In this document: piece after piece, positions 34,786-48,163 of the stretch
Position numbering within the stretch: position 1 is the first letter of the stretch
How the letters are laid out: the number at the start of each line of letters is the position of its first letter
Assembly (NCBI RefSeq): GCF_039555335.1
Contig: NC_092629.1
Span: 2,861,935-2,925,934, forward strand
Direction of reading: 5' to 3'
DNA length: 64,000 nt
Source of the DNA: Amphiura filiformis
Lineage: Eukaryota > Echinodermata > Ophiuroidea > Amphilepidida > Amphiuridae
Position numbers and translations under genes: made by a program
Notes under the pieces: model-generated
Told to the model about the DNA's origin: nothing
The model's database searches: none
What the model saw: only the letters and a program-made list of their open reading frames with translations

Positions 34786-37629
34786 TATCCAAAATTGTCA
34801 GTTGTAATTCCATGGTAATATGATGATCATAATATTGTCCATCGATTTTATCAAGCTCGTATATCAGTTCAAATACTGTTGCCATTGTGATCCGTCTGTA
34901 ACATGATTGGATGAATTTCACGCAAATGATCATAACATTTCCGCAATGACCTACTGAGTGACCGAGCAAGCTTGAACAAACAATGGTTGATGAGTGGGAA
35001 GGCTGCAGTAAATGTCAATACATTTCATTTGACACTTACAAGTGTTTTCGTGTAACTATATGTGGAAAGCTGGATATATATTTAGTAACTTGTATTCTTT
35101 AAATACCTTGGAGGAATAAACCAATTTGAAGAGAAGAATATAAACATATAAAGGGGAATATATTAAGTTTTTAATGATAATTGAAAACACTTTTATTGAA
35201 AAAAAAGGAGAAGGAATAAAAAACAAAAAAGAACAGAAATTAACTGCTGATCACTTGTTTTATTGTATTCTATTATTACCAATTCGGGTATTTGTTATAT
35301 TCAAATCATAGACAGCTAATTAATTAACAATTGAATGGTATTTATTACACCAAATAATTTTTATGCTAATTCTTGCTTAAAATGATATTAATTGGTATTA
35401 AAATTTGTGGAACGTATTTGTTTTTTATACCATACTGTTAAACTGTTTTAATATTAAAGAGTTAATTATTTTATTTCTGCAGCTTTTATGGAAATTTTTA
35501 TTCAGAAAAAAAAAAGTTCAAACTTTTGCTTCACAGAGAGCAGAAAAGAAACAGAAAATTGCGACTAGATTATGGGCATATTTATATTTTTCAAACAGAA
35601 TGCCATAAATAGAATGTATTTCAGGAGTAAGCAAGAACTGTTGTTCTTTCCGTCGTTGTTTTCCTTTATCAAAACATTTTCATTTGATTTCTCTTCCTAG
35701 AAATTTAATCCACACTAACATCTATCTATCACCTCTAGTTTTGTAAATATCTCTGCATAAACTTGACTTGTAATTACGGCACATCCACCAACGGGCCTCA
35801 CGGCTGACATGAAGGCGCTGACGTGGCTGTTACCACGGTAACAGCAGTGCTAGAGTTCTCACTCATGCTTCTTTTTTTTATTCTCCTAGTCTACGTATGT
35901 ACGAGTAAGAAACTAAGCATAGGTTATATGTATATCCCAGTCGGCTTGGTATGAGGAGTACAGTTTAAATTGTGCTCTCTACACGCCCACGTGCTAAATT
36001 TAGCTTGATAATACTAATTGATAGATCGACTTAAGTAACTTGAGTAATACGTAGATATACTAGCCCTTTGTTTTTAATAATTACATTGTACAAGAAACAC
36101 TTTCAAAATATTTGCGGAACCTTTCTTCACCATATCACTTTTATGCATTTTACGCACAAATTCTTTCACAGGAAGTAGTTTTAAACAGCTGGTCGTTATA
36201 GATAGATTCATAAATTTGTTGTACTTCAACTTGTTTTTAATTGTTATAGTAAATTTGTGAAATTTTATTTGTGAAAATATAAAAGTCACAAAAATAATGT
36301 TGTTGCTCAGTGTAGGAGTCTAATACAATAATGGCTTGCATGGCTTGTATAGAGTTACTGTCTCATGATAGATACCAATACCATTAATTAAATCCATTGT
36401 TCTTAACAGTAAATCAGACCAACAAATTAAAGTGTGTGTTCATTTATGGTATCCCACAATGCTATTGTGAACAAGATGTAATTTCGTTGGGCATTTTTAT
36501 CTGAAATTTAATTTCTACTCTTTTACTGAGTTTATTTTGTTTAGCGCTTAACAGAAACAGCATTATTTTCATAATATATCTTATGTAGGAAATCAGCATA
36601 GATTCTTTTTGCGCCACCCTAAAGTCACACTATGTGTATTCCATAACCTGTAAAAGCATGCTGTTATATTGATTGCCTGATCCATAATAGCATACGTAAC
36701 TGTACTAGATGGCTAATACAGCACAACCCAAAACCTAACACTGCAATTTCCCATCCATGCATGCATGCTTGGTGTAGCAAGGAAACTCACCGCATCAGGG
36801 ATAGTCTTGTACTACACACTTTAGCAATCGACATATCGGGTCATGTGACTAGCGTTGTAAGTATCGACTATGTGGCGAGGTCAAGATAACACTAATCATA
36901 CGTCGCTGAGTGACCTAAAGCGGTGCTAATCCGGTATAGTATGGGATGGGTGGTGTGTAGTGTACGTCATGATAAAATGCCATCGATGTATTGAACGTCT
37001 TGATAGAAATGCCATACCACTGGCTCGATCTGCATCATGCATGACACAGATTGTAAATTTTAAATCAATTCACAGAAATCTCAGCTATCTTTGGAATACT
37101 GTTACCCTTTTAACATTCACAGGTGTTTGTTTGCACCAGTTTGTAAAAGTCCTCATTGAAAAAAATCTCCAGTAGCAGGGCATTCTTTATCGAGAACAAA
37201 GTTGAAATCATTTTAAAATGCTCATGTAAATTACTTTTTTTTATAATAAATTTCTAAATCATGAACATATTTTTTCTGCTTTCTTTATGTTGAATTTAAT
37301 TTTTAAGTATAAATCCTTTCTATTAAAAATACTGAAACAGGAAACCTAAAACTAGACATCTAAAATTAGAATGAACCATAATTCCCGGGAACCATTAAAA
37401 CCAAAGCAGAAGAAACCTTCATGGATGAAAATGACAAACCCAAAGATTGAACTTCCACAGAATTTCCGTGAATATTTATAGATATCCGCCGCTATATAGC
37501 AGTACATGATATTAAATAAATCCCACCTATATAGCACAGTACTGCCATACAGTTGATTAAATAAGAACCGCACTATCCTCAATATATACCTTGAGGCTAG
37601 TAAAAGGTTCACTATCTTCCACATGAGCG
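34786..37629. other. Long intergenic stretch, no gene recognised
   Basis: AT-rich, about 2.8 kb. Short ORFs of 66-90 codons have no recognised family. A GC-richer patch at 35,780-35,860 holds the palindrome GTTACCACGGTAAC. Confidence 0.4.
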
Positions 37630-38310
37630 GCCATTTTATTTTCTATCTCAGTCCAATTTACATGGAGAAATTTCCTTTTTCCGTTACCAAGCGGATGTCG
37701 TATCATTTATCATTTATGTTGTAGAGTTTTCTTGCCTAAATATAGCATACATTGGTCTATTTTTACTGTTCTATTACCAACGGGCTAAATGTACTTTATT
37801 TTGATAATGTTCAATTTTCTTACCTTATAGTTCCATCTTCACTGTAGGTATAAATTTCCTGCTTCCAAATGGATGAAGTATATAATTTTGTATACTATAG
37901 TGTTAAGTTATCTTGCCTTAAACATGGTAAACATTGATCCATTTTTACTGCAAGAAATGGGTTTTCTTTTACCAAAGTGATGATACTTTATGGTTTATTT
38001 TGTTGTATAGAGTGTACGTAGTATACAATTTTCTTGCCTAAAACATGGTCTGGTTCAATTTTTACTGTAAGTAATTTTTCTTTTCTGTTTTTGTTCCCAA
38101 AGGGACAAGAAGCGCTAGTATATATGGTTTATGATTTATTTTGTTATAGTGCTCAACTTCCTTGCCTAAACATGGTATAGTCTACACTGATCAACTTTTA
38201 CTCCAGATAATTCCATTACTAAAAGGATGAAAAGTACTGACATGATAGCATATTTTGAAGGGTTCAATTTTCTAGCCTCAAACAAGATACCATCATTTTC
38301 ACTGCAATAT
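37630..38310 (+). repeat. Old, diverged tandem repeat of about 110 bp
   Basis: Six degraded copies share a TTTTCTTGCCTAAACATGGT-type core followed 15-30 bp later by ATTTTTACTG (cores near 37,727, 37,812, 37,907, 38,023, 38,157 and 38,265). Divergence between copies is high. Confidence 0.6.
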
Positions 38311-39025
38311 TAATAAAGAATAAACTTGTGTGATTTTAAACATGTTTGTTACAAATGTATATCTAAATATTACACTATTTAAACAAATTTGCCATGATTT
38401 AATTTCATAAAATCAATTACACATACATTTTAAATTATTTGTTGAGTCCTGTCTTCTTATGGTTTTTGTTTATTTATTTTAGATCAATGATAATAGCTCT
38501 TATGTCTAAGCAGGGTCCAAAGTGTACTATTATTTGTATTGAGAATAATAAAATGGACAGTTAATTATCATAAGTACAGATTAAGACTGTGACAGTGAAT
38601 CTGCTAATATTATTATACCATGCTAGTGATGTTGTGTGAGCACATGTTTCATCACAGAACTGACCGGTCTGACACACTCTAAAAACATTATTTCAACACA
38701 ATACCATTTATTAAATTGTAAAATGGTGGTTACAATTTTGAAACAGGTAGTTGCATGATATTTAAAAAAACAATTTAACAAAATAGGCCACAAAATGATA
38801 TTTTAATTCCAAGAGGGGCAACTTGACACACCCTTGGTTGGTTTAATTCCAAAGGGGGTACACCCCCAGTTAGTAAGCCACTGATTGGAAGCTCATCTGT
38901 ACGTGATAATGTCACAGGTGTAATTAATTGATGTTACATAAAACAAAGGCAAATACAATCAAACAAACCGTTGTCCGCCCCCACAAATCTACACAAGTAC
39001 AATGATTGCATCAAGATGTATTGTT
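38311..39025. other. Intergenic, no gene recognised
   Basis: Nothing firm. Two AATTCCAAGAGGGGCA / AATTCCAAAGGGGGTA-like phrases near 38,805-38,865 may be a small duplication. Confidence 0.35.
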
Positions 39026-39215
39026 CGGCTATTCTATCTAAACTCCATACACCCCTATGAAAGACATAATATATCATTAATCTCCCACAGAGGGATGTAG
39101 ATTTCAAATGGGGTCACCCATTCCGGTAGCTCCATTTGAAATGCGCACTCCCTGTGTGGAAGATTAAGGTCATATCTTCCACAGTGTGTATATGGATTTT
39201 AACTGGAACAGCCCA
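39026..39215 (+). mobile_element. Palindromic MITE family, copy 9
   Basis: About 190 bp, both ends recognisable. Confidence 0.75.
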
Positions 39216-39837
39216 ATTTAAGAAGCAGGTGATAGTACTGTGTATCAAGCACACTACTTCATTAGAATTGATAATGCCGATTATAAAACGAGAGAGAGAA
39301 TGCAAGCGAGAGAGAGAGATGGTAAAAATAAAAGTAGTAAGCTTCACTTGTCTTCTTTGCTACATTTGTTGTTAAATCACAATGTAGGCAAAATTTTCTT
39401 GACAATTAAACTCAGTATTTTTTTTAAAGTGTAGTATCAATGGAACATGATATTTAAATCACAATTGCTGTTCAACTGCACTGAAAACACCTGTTTTGCA
39501 CCGATTTTCGGCAAATTTGCCCAGTTTCTAGTTTAAGATTTAAAAAACTCTTTCTCTCTCTACTGTTAATATGACTGAACAAAATTCCATTTATATGCCT
39601 GCTCAAAAGTAAACCTTAAGATTTGCTCATGAAATTTGTGAGAATGTCCAAGCAAAACTCTAGTGTGTTTCCCCACAATATATTTGTTGAAACAAGCACA
39701 CATACAAACAACCAATTTTGTGGATTTAAATGTAAAATCTTATCCTTCCAAGAAAGACAGCTATTGGTCTTTTTGTTTTCTCCCCCCCCCCCCCTCTCTC
39801 TTTCGTATATTTGGTCTTAAGCTCATTAAAAAATACT

Positions 39838-39948
39838 GCTATTTCAGTTAAAATCAATACACCCCAATGGAAGACATGATCTTACTCTCCCGCATAGGCG
39901 CACAGGGGGTGTAAATTTCAAATGAAGACCCCGTTCAGGTAACCCAAT
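39838..39948 (+). mobile_element. Palindromic MITE family, copy 10 (left half only)
   Basis: Matches from GCTATTTCAGTTAAAATCAA to AGGTAACCCAATCC, then stops. The right half is missing. Confidence 0.65.
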
Positions 39949-41065
39949 CCTAATAAGACAAACGTAGTTTTGGTTTGATTTCAAAGAAACAAATTCAATA
40001 TTGACATCTTACAAGATAAATGTGTGATCATGAGGGATTACCTATCAATGCCAACAACCTCATTTATTACTATTCCTGGCAATATTTACCAATGATTTTT
40101 TTCCCTTTTGACGTCACTCGATTACAAATGAGCTACTGTTTGCATCTGATACCTACATCCAAAGTTATATCGTATTTTTAGACATAAACAAGTAAACTGA
40201 GTGTATTTTAACATGACGCACAACACATTGCTTATCATGCCTACATGTGAATATTGGGGTCTTCATGGTATTTTTGCAGCAATTTTCAATTTGCGGTGAA
40301 AATTTAAAAAGACCTGAAAATGTTCATCAAAATTTAACACATAGTGTCTATATATTACATGATCTACGTATTGAAGCAGAAATTACGGATTGTTAACTTG
40401 CTTGTGTGAATCGATAAAATACCGCATATAATATTCAGAACCATACTGACAACTAATGCCATGTTGTCAAATTTTTAAAAATTTGAGATTCTGTAATTTG
40501 TTGATTTTTTTTAAAATTGACTTGCGAAAATGGTTAATACATGTATCCTTGGAGAATAGATTAGAGCAGTGTGAGTGTGGTAAAAAGCCTACTAATCAAT
40601 ATAACGAGAAATGTCAGCCGCCTACTCAATGCCACTTAATACAATACTCTCACTTCACATTTCCCTTGTGTGGATATTTGTGTGATGATTCTGTAGATTA
40701 TTCTTAAAAAAAGTTCATCAACTAGCTAGCTTCCGAGTTTGTTATAATATTGTTTTTTGTGAGTTAAGCTTTCAGAAAATAATGAAACAATTTTTGGATG
40801 GAAGGAAATTTTTGTTGTTTTGTTATCCATAGATGTTAAATTTATGTGTACTTCAAAATAATTTGTATAGTTTTCAATTTTTAGCCATTTTGTGAGGATA
40901 ATCGTAATTTGGATACATTTATTTCATCATGTTCATTGCATCTACCGGTAATAAAAGTCAACTAAGCTTAATCCATGCAAATTGATTTCCCGGGAAATAG
41001 ATGTGATCCCTGATGATAGATGATGATTTTTCCATTTCATCTATCTTGCTAGGCTTATACAAATT
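39949..41065. other. Intergenic, no gene recognised
   Basis: AT-rich, nothing recognised. Confidence 0.4.
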
Positions 41066-41245
41066 GGTACATTCCATTCAAAGTCCACACTCCCACTGTG
41101 GAAATTTTGAAAATATCTTCCACAGGGGCATATGAATTTTAAATGGAATGAACACATTAGGCACTGCTATATGAATTTCATACACCCTCTGAGAAAGATT
41201 CAACTTGAATCTTCCACAGAGGGAGGGTGAATTTTAAATAGAGTT
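41066..41245 (+). mobile_element. Palindromic MITE family, longer subfamily, copy 11 (partial)
   Basis: Shows the ATATCTTCCACAGGGGC and CTCTGAGAAAGATTC arms of copy 8, but lacks the right end. Confidence 0.6.
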
Positions 41246-41502
41246 GATTAATGAGCACAGAAGCTAACCTGATTTACTTATTACTATAAATGCTTTTCTT
41301 TTTAGTCACTACACTTGAAAAAGTCTCTGATTAAATTTGATAATTCCGGATGATGAGGCATTATATATCATCTATAATCAGATACACTCTACTGATCAAA
41401 TCAGATTTAATCCCAGGTTTTAAGAGTATTATATTTCCATCATAAGACAGCATAATATGTACTGAATGCATTAGTTATCCTATACCAGCATGCTAACTTC
41501 AT

Positions 41503-41679
41503 GGGCTATTACAGTTAAAACTCACCCCCCCCCCCCATATGACATGATCTGAATTTACCACACAGGGAATTTCAAATGAAGTCACCTGAATGGGTGACTC
41601 CATTTGAAATCTACACCCCTATGTGGGAGATTAAGGTCATACTTCCATAGGGGGTATGGATTTCAACTGGAATAGACCA
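41503..41679 (+). mobile_element. Palindromic MITE family, copy 12
   Basis: About 177 bp. The left arm carries a run of 13 C in place of the usual CATACACCCCC. Confidence 0.75.
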
Positions 41680-42990
41680 ATATATAAGTTGGCCTCTTTT
41701 AATTAGTTAACTTCATATTATGTCTGGTAATTCAGATAAAGTGAGCAAAAGAAAATGAAAACTAGCTACCATGTTCAGTAATTAGGAATTTGGGAACAAA
41801 AATTGCATTTAAACCATTTTATGTTTAAAAAAACTGCAACACTGTGACTATATTTCATACTTATTTGAAGGTCTGATGTGGAATGGTGTGTAAACTATAC
41901 ATTAATTTCACAAATTTTGTTCACTCTTTTAAACAATTGCACTGAAATATTATTTTCCCTTCCCTCATTTCTTATGTTTCAATACATCCCTCATGAATAT
42001 GCATATGATGAGTTGGAATGGATGTGTACATTCTGGTAGTCATACTGAATCAGCAGCAGCAACTTCAAAATGCAAATTAGCATATTTGAATAATAATTAG
42101 TTAGCCAAAGGAACATCATAGTCAATGGAAGCAAGTCATATACATGTACATCGGAATGAAATAAGTCATCATTACCATGGTAGGCTCATCACCATATATG
42201 GTATTTACATCACCGTATATGGTATGCACATTTCAGGTGTTTGTGAGGCAAGTCTGGCAATTGGAATGTATTTTGACATCTTTGAAATATCCTCAACAAC
42301 ATCTCAAATTTCACTGGGCTGACATTGACGTTGTATTTAGATGACAGCTGTGGATTTGATCTCTTTTGGTTAATGTGAGCCTTGCGCGGAAAGACTATTT
42401 GAGAAAATTGTCATTATTGTGGGTGGTTGTTTTTCAAGATTTCATATTTCAAACCCTATAAAAGAACAGCTTCTGTCATTAAATGTCAGTCCTTTGACTG
42501 CATATTTCAGGACTTTATCTTTAAGTCAGTTCTTCATAAGGGCTATAATAAAGTTGGTTGCTTGACTTAATTTAGATTATGAAGGAGTTAACTATATAGC
42601 ACCTAAAGATTGGAATGTCACATATCTGAAATAAAATTTGGTCTCAACATATGACTCTGGTAGATAATTGTTTTCAGAACGTACTGATCACTAGTGTTGT
42701 ATACTACCAACATACTTCCATTCAATATGACTGTAAATTAACACTTAAAATTCAGTTGCTATAATTTGCTAGCGATATAAATACCAGAAGTGTCATGAGT
42801 TATGTATCTGAAAAACATAACATAGAAATTGTTATGCAATTTACATTTACAGGGAATTCAATATCCCCAATAATGCCTCACATCACCATATATGATGGTA
42901 CATTTGTATGGTATGCACATTACCATAATGGTGTGCGTTAAGTAGTCTATATCCCTACATTATTTTTCAACCTGTTTATAAACAGTTAGA
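41680..42990. other. Downstream of the last Rab3 exon seen; no exon found
   Basis: A small Rab3 C-terminal exon might be expected here or further left. I looked for a Cys-x-Cys-stop signal on the minus strand and found none that I trust. Contains CACCATATATGGTATTTACA-like short repeats at 42,190-42,230 and 42,890-42,930. Confidence 0.35.
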
Positions 42991-42997
42991 AATACAA

Positions 42998-43314
42998 TCA
43001 CCATTCACATGTTTGTTTGTAAACAGGTATAGGGTGATCCAACATTTGATAGAATATTTGTACTTTTAATACTACATACGAGTAAATGTGACACACGGCA
43101 AATTTGTTTACCGTATACAGGAGATCAGCATGCGCATACGACTGATTAGCGGGTTGTTGAGCGGGGTCTGTGGGTGTTATCGTCGCTGATGGTCGCAGGC
43201 TCTGGTCGGTGTCAATCGTTTCTGACATCTTGTCGCAGATAATGTCCACGAGCCGTTCAAATGTTTGTTTTACGTTAATGTTCTCCTTGGCGCTTGTTTC
43301 GAAGAATTCCAGTC
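42998..43314 (-). CDS. Rab3: Rab3 GTPase, last exon seen (G5 motif and variable C-terminus)
   Basis: Acceptor ttttag at 43,315-43,316 takes phase 1 from the previous exon, giving ...[25 protein letters not shown] is the G5 guanine-binding motif, and the following [12 protein letters not shown] helix is typical of Rab3. The hypervariable tail ([11 protein letters not shown]) follows. Read straight through, the frame ends at 42,998 with ...KQTCEW and lacks the Cys-x-Cys prenylation motif that Rab3 needs for membrane attachment. A donor candidate (TATACG|GTAAAC, about 43,110) suggests the true tail may be in another exon, so the conserved coding part is about 43,110-43,314. Confidence 0.85.
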
Positions 43315-43390
43315 CTAAAATGGAAAGAAAACAAACAAGAGAAAAAATATGTAATAATAAAAATGATAAAAATGTATCCTGACCACAGAA

Positions 43391-43678
43391 TTAAAACCAG
43401 ACAACCCGTACTCGACCACCATCTTGATACACGCATGGAGTAAAAATTGAGGCATTCGGTTTTGCTTTGAATGCACTCAAGACAATCGTTATCATGTGAG
43501 CGCGACACAACATACTAGACGCATTTGAGAGGCGCACTTGATGTGACCTGTATGTGATACCTAAACGCTTCAGATGAGACATGTAAATGTTCTTGTTCGT
43601 TTCCATGCACCGTCTGCAAGGACCCGAATACTCACAATTTTTCCCTATAGCTGACGGCGCTATTGTACATGGTGCCAT
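43391..43678 (-). other. Unrecognised 95-codon ORF in the Rab3 intron
   Basis: Begins MAPCTIAPSAIGKNCEYSGP and has no recognised family. It lies in the intron just upstream of the last Rab3 exon, in a locally GC-richer patch. It could be chance. Confidence 0.15.
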
Positions 43679-43734
43679 GGTACATGAAATTATAACATTT
43701 TACTTGAGAAAATTAAATGATCTGTTTTGTTTAA

Positions 43735-44092
43735 GGGGGTACTACACCCCTCGATAAATTTGTGTCTATTTATGCATTTTTCTCAAAAACTAATAACACA
43801 GTGGTAACAAAAGTTATGTATATTATAGGGGCAAGGAATCCAATTACTACACTGGAATTTCAGTGACCCCAGACATGTGGTTCGTTATTTATGATAAGAA
43901 TTAAGGTACCATTAGGATGTACCTAATTTCCTATCATTTATAGTGAACCGCTTGTCTTGAGTCACTGAAATTTCAGTGTAGTAATTGGATTCCTTGCCCC
44001 AATGATATACATAACTTTTGTTACCAGTGTGTTATTATTTTTTGTTAATATTGCAAAAATAGTCACAAATTTACCACAGAGTGTAGTACCCC
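43735..44092 (+). mobile_element. Foldback element with TTAA flanks
   Basis: 358 bp. TTAA flanks both sides (43,731-43,734 and 44,093-44,096). Ends GGGGGTACTACAC and GTGTAGTACCCC, with arms of about 170 bp that pair almost throughout (for example GGCAAGGAATCCAATTACTA with its complement). TTAA targets are typical of piggyBac-type elements. Non-coding. Confidence 0.75.
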
Positions 44093-44096
44093 TTAA

Positions 44097-45068
44097 GATA
44101 GGTGTACAATTTATTTTGGTCTTAATGGAAATCCTGGTTCTTCATTTCTAACTTGATGCCAAATTAAGGTTTATATTAAATAAGCTGCTGCTAATTTCTT
44201 CTATGATCAATTCATTCAGCTGATTAGGTCCTTGGTTGGAAGTGTGGAATATTGATTTCAAGTTTAGGTCATTGTAATCTGTGTTCTTTATACTTTCTAT
44301 CAATGTATACTTTTACATACAGGTCTGTAATTGGTACATAAAAAGTTATAACCATTTGTCTCAAAATTGATGTTTTCACCTATAGAAATAGCATGTCACC
44401 AGAGGGTCCCTACTTCAGACACATGGCCTAATGCAATATTGCGTATAACTTATTCAATGTTCAGCCACTATTTTACAAATAAGCTTTAATTTTGTGCGTA
44501 TGGCTATCTATTGAACTATACCAAAAAAGAGGTTGCTATATCACGAACACCCCCTTAATGTAAATAACACACAATGGTATGCTATATAACTAAAAATACA
44601 CACTTTTATTTGAATACTGTTCAACTAATAGTGCAATTTATTTTTAAAACCACCTTCATTCATCCATTCATCATGTAGTAGACATTTTCACAACTGCAAG
44701 TAGACATTTTGACAAGCATAATTTATTTGCGCTTTGCTGATTTTCAACAAATTCACTTGTCTTTTAAATTTTGGTTTTTCTTAGACCTCATAGTATGTCT
44801 CAAAGTTGCTGTTTGTTTAGGAGTGCACATTTGTCTCAGAAATTTTTCAAATTTAATTTTTGTATCCCTCTATTGTTGTTTTTTTAATACAAAAATACCC
44901 TAAAATAGCAATAAAAATATGAAAAAGCATTTGTTGGTAGAATTATGTGATTAACACTTTAAATTAATGAAAATGTTTCAGTGCCTGTCGAGGATGGTAA
45001 GTTTTGAGCATCTCAAGCTTATTTTGACTGAGTTTAAGTCAGGGGCAGAAAGGAGGAAAAAAGGGCAT
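44097..45068. other. Rab3 intron sequence, no gene recognised
   Basis: The stretch ends near 44,556 with ACACCCCCTTAA, which could pair with the TTAAGGGGGT at 43,731, hinting at a larger nested element. Confidence 0.35.
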
Positions 45069-45349
45069 TGGGCTATTCCATTTGAAATCCACACTACCCC
45101 TGTGGAAGATTTAGGAAATATCTTCCACAGGGGGAGTATAAATTTCAAATGTAATTGGTCAGAAATAATCATTTTAAAACCCACACTCCCCCTGTATTAT
45201 GGCTTTACCTATATCTTCCACAACTGGAGTGAGTATTTCAAATTGAAGTTACCCAGTTTTCTCTTTTATTCAAAACACATACTCCCACTCTGGAAGACTT
45301 TAACGAAATCTTCCACAGGGGGAGTGTGGATTTTAAATGGAATAGCCCA
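45069..45349 (+). mobile_element. Palindromic MITE family, longer subfamily, copy 13
   Basis: About 281 bp, same four-arm design as copy 8. The plus-strand ORF over it is an artefact. Confidence 0.75.
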
Positions 45350-45789
45350 TTCTGCATTGGATTTTAAGAAATATTTTTGGACTTTACATCAACCTTTAAA
45401 TAACAAAGCATTTTTGGTTATTTTTATTTATCTGGTAGCTGTATTGAAAGCAAAGAGCACAAAAAATTAAAGTTCCGTGAAAATTTCAATATTTAATTTA
45501 CAATACATATAAAATCATACATGTACATTAGTGATGGCCATTTTCATACACATTCTGCCCAGCGTAGCACTTAACACATAAATAAATATTACATGCAAAG
45601 GTTAAGTGAACAAAAATCAGTTGAGGAGTTTGGGTGTAAAATGCATTGTGTGCTAGCTGCCTTATAATATTTTAACATATTGTTATTCAGTTTTATCTTA
45701 TATTTTAGGTGACAAAAAACCCAATCCTGGCCAGACTGGCCCAGATTTTCCATTTGCTTTTTGGTGGTTTTTTTCGTTGTATGCAAATA

Positions 45790-46151
45790 AGGCCAAAAAA
45801 AAAATATTGTTGTGTTGCCCTCAAGTGAGAAAATGGGAAAGTTGGGGTGGACGGTCGGATTTCTTTTTTTTTTTTTTTTTTTTTTCAAACCTTCAGTTCT
45901 TAAAAATCTCCTCAAATATTAAATAATGCTTCTTCAACTCGGGGATATTTGTCAATTCTGACTTCTGGATACCTGTTAGACATCAATTAAAGACTAGTCT
46001 TTCAATAAAATATTAATTTTAAGTGAAAAACATAGATTTTTTGAACAAATCTGTAAAAATCATGATTCAAAAAAAAAAAATGCAGACCCTGATTTTTCAG
46101 GATTTAGGACCGGGCGGTTGAGGGCAACACAACAATTTTTTTTTTAGGCCT
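45790..46151 (+). mobile_element. Inverted-repeat element with TTGTTGTGTTGCCCTCAA arms
   Basis: About 362 bp. The left arm (45,791-45,824) and right arm (46,117-46,150) are complementary across poly-A/poly-T and the GTTGTGTTGCCCTCAA block. Contains a 24-nt T-run. The 108-codon minus-strand ORF here is low-complexity. Confidence 0.7.
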
Positions 46152-46428
46152 AAAACAGCCATTTGTTTTGCCTGAAGTGGATTGCTTTTGACTGAATCTT
46201 TTTGGAAAAAAAAAGATTTTTGCAAACATATTTCCAGATTTTGTTCACATTTTTCAAGCTTTCTGTGATTTTTTAAAGTCATTCAGCCTCTTTTTTTTAA
46301 AAAATCTCAAGAGACCCTATTGGTGCCACAAATGTCAAACTATATACACAAAGCAGCCTTTGGTTGTATCACATTTTGGTATCTGAATTGACCTGTACTA
46401 GATACAACCCACAAATAATTCATAGAAA

Positions 46429-46607
46429 TGGGCTATTCCAGTTGAAATCCATACACCCCCTATAGAAGACATGACCTTAATCTCCTACATAGATTTCAAA
46501 TGGAGTTGTCCATTCAGGTATCCTACTTGAAATTCACACTCCCTGTGTGGGATGTTATAAAGTCATGTCTTCCATAAGGGATGTATGGATTTCAACTGGA
46601 ATGGCCA
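46429..46607 (+). mobile_element. Palindromic MITE family, copy 14
   Basis: About 179 bp, starts GGGCTATTCCAGTTGAAATC, both ends intact. Confidence 0.8.
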
Positions 46608-48088
46608 CCAAGACCTTGCTTGCCAATTGTGTAAACAGTTATTTTGGTGGTTGAAAAATTGATCTTTTGAAAGATGAACAAATAGTGCACTGGAATGAAA
46701 CAATGTCATCCATGGTATTTACTCTTTCTGGCAATTTGGTGTGCCAAATGAAGTATTTTCCCGAAATTGGACCAAGTTTGGCTCAAAAATTCCTGAATTT
46801 GACCAATTTTATGTACATGTATTAAAATATACAGATACTGTGCACTGAATCTATTTTTTCATGGGGCAAAGATCGCAACAAGGCCTCTTAAATAGACACA
46901 GTTCGCTGTCACTTAATTAACAAATTTGGGGGCTGGGGTCTTTAGTACTAAGACCTTTTTTTTTCTGATGACTAAAAAACCAGAACAACCACCCTCCATA
47001 CCTAAAAAAGAGACACACACTAAAAGGTACATTTTAAAAACACACAAGATAAATCTCTCTTGTTTTACCTAATGCAAATAACAATTATGAGAAACCTATG
47101 TAGTATAGAGGAGAGTAAGAAAGGTCAAAACATCATGTTTCTGTCTTGTTCCCAAAAGACCTGAAACATATTTTGTGCTATTTAGTATTACTATTCAAAG
47201 AGCAAGGCAAAATTACATAAAATACACCCAATGATTAAAGACATGCATATTTCCGAATTATCCAATAGATGGCCGATTCCTAATCCTCTCGAAGCATTGA
47301 AATTAATAAATATGCCTTCTTTTCTGAATGCCGACATGAGGCCCAAGTTTATCATCACTTGTTCTTATTTCTCTATAGGAATAATTAAATTTTCAAATGA
47401 ATTCTCTTGAGTGATTCAAAATTACAAACAATTAGAGAAAAATCTTTTTCTTGATTGAAATTAATTTTAATTTTAATTTGGCTAAAATCATGAAAAATCA
47501 GCAGTTTTGGGGCCAAAATTTATTTTATTAATTTTGGCTGAACATTTAAAAACAAATATGTTTCCGAAAACATTTCAGACTTTTTCAGATTTTGGTGACA
47601 TTTTAGGGTCCAGAAAAAAAAACACCAACCCGCTTTTTCTCGTCACCTTATGGCTAATAAACAAGTCTTTAACATTGGCATACTGTAATTCTCTTCAATT
47701 TCAAAACCTACATTACTTAATTGCAATTTTGGCAAATATGACTGTGGTGATGAATTATTCAAAAAATATAATTTTGAAAAATACTGTCTTGCATCTTAAT
47801 GCTTGAATGCCTGCAGCTGTGAAATGTATAATTTGTCTCCTTATTTAGTGCAATAATTGGGTAATTAAGCTAATGACAGTAATTACTGCAAATAATTACT
47901 AGTCAAATGTATACTTTTGTGAAAAGAAATTGTCTTTCAGTCATGTTGTAGACATTTAATAATAATTAATTTTCTACAAGTAGATCCAATGAGGTAGAAC
48001 CAAAGAGTACCGACTCTGTCATGCGTCATGCCGCTCTTAGAGAGTGAAATAGTGTAGGCCTATCTCTTGGTTATTTACGGCAAATTTT
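46608..48088. other. Rab3 intron sequence, no gene recognised
   Basis: AT-rich, nothing firm. Confidence 0.4.
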
Positions 48089-48163
48089 GATTCCCTGTGT
48101 GGAAGAATAAGGCCATGGATGTGTCTCTGTAGGTGTGTCATGGATTTCAACTGGAATATCCCA
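48089..48163 (+). mobile_element. Palindromic MITE family, copy 15 (right part only)
   Basis: Starts at TTCCCTGTGTGGAAGA and ends GGATTTCAACTGGAATATCC. Confidence 0.6.
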
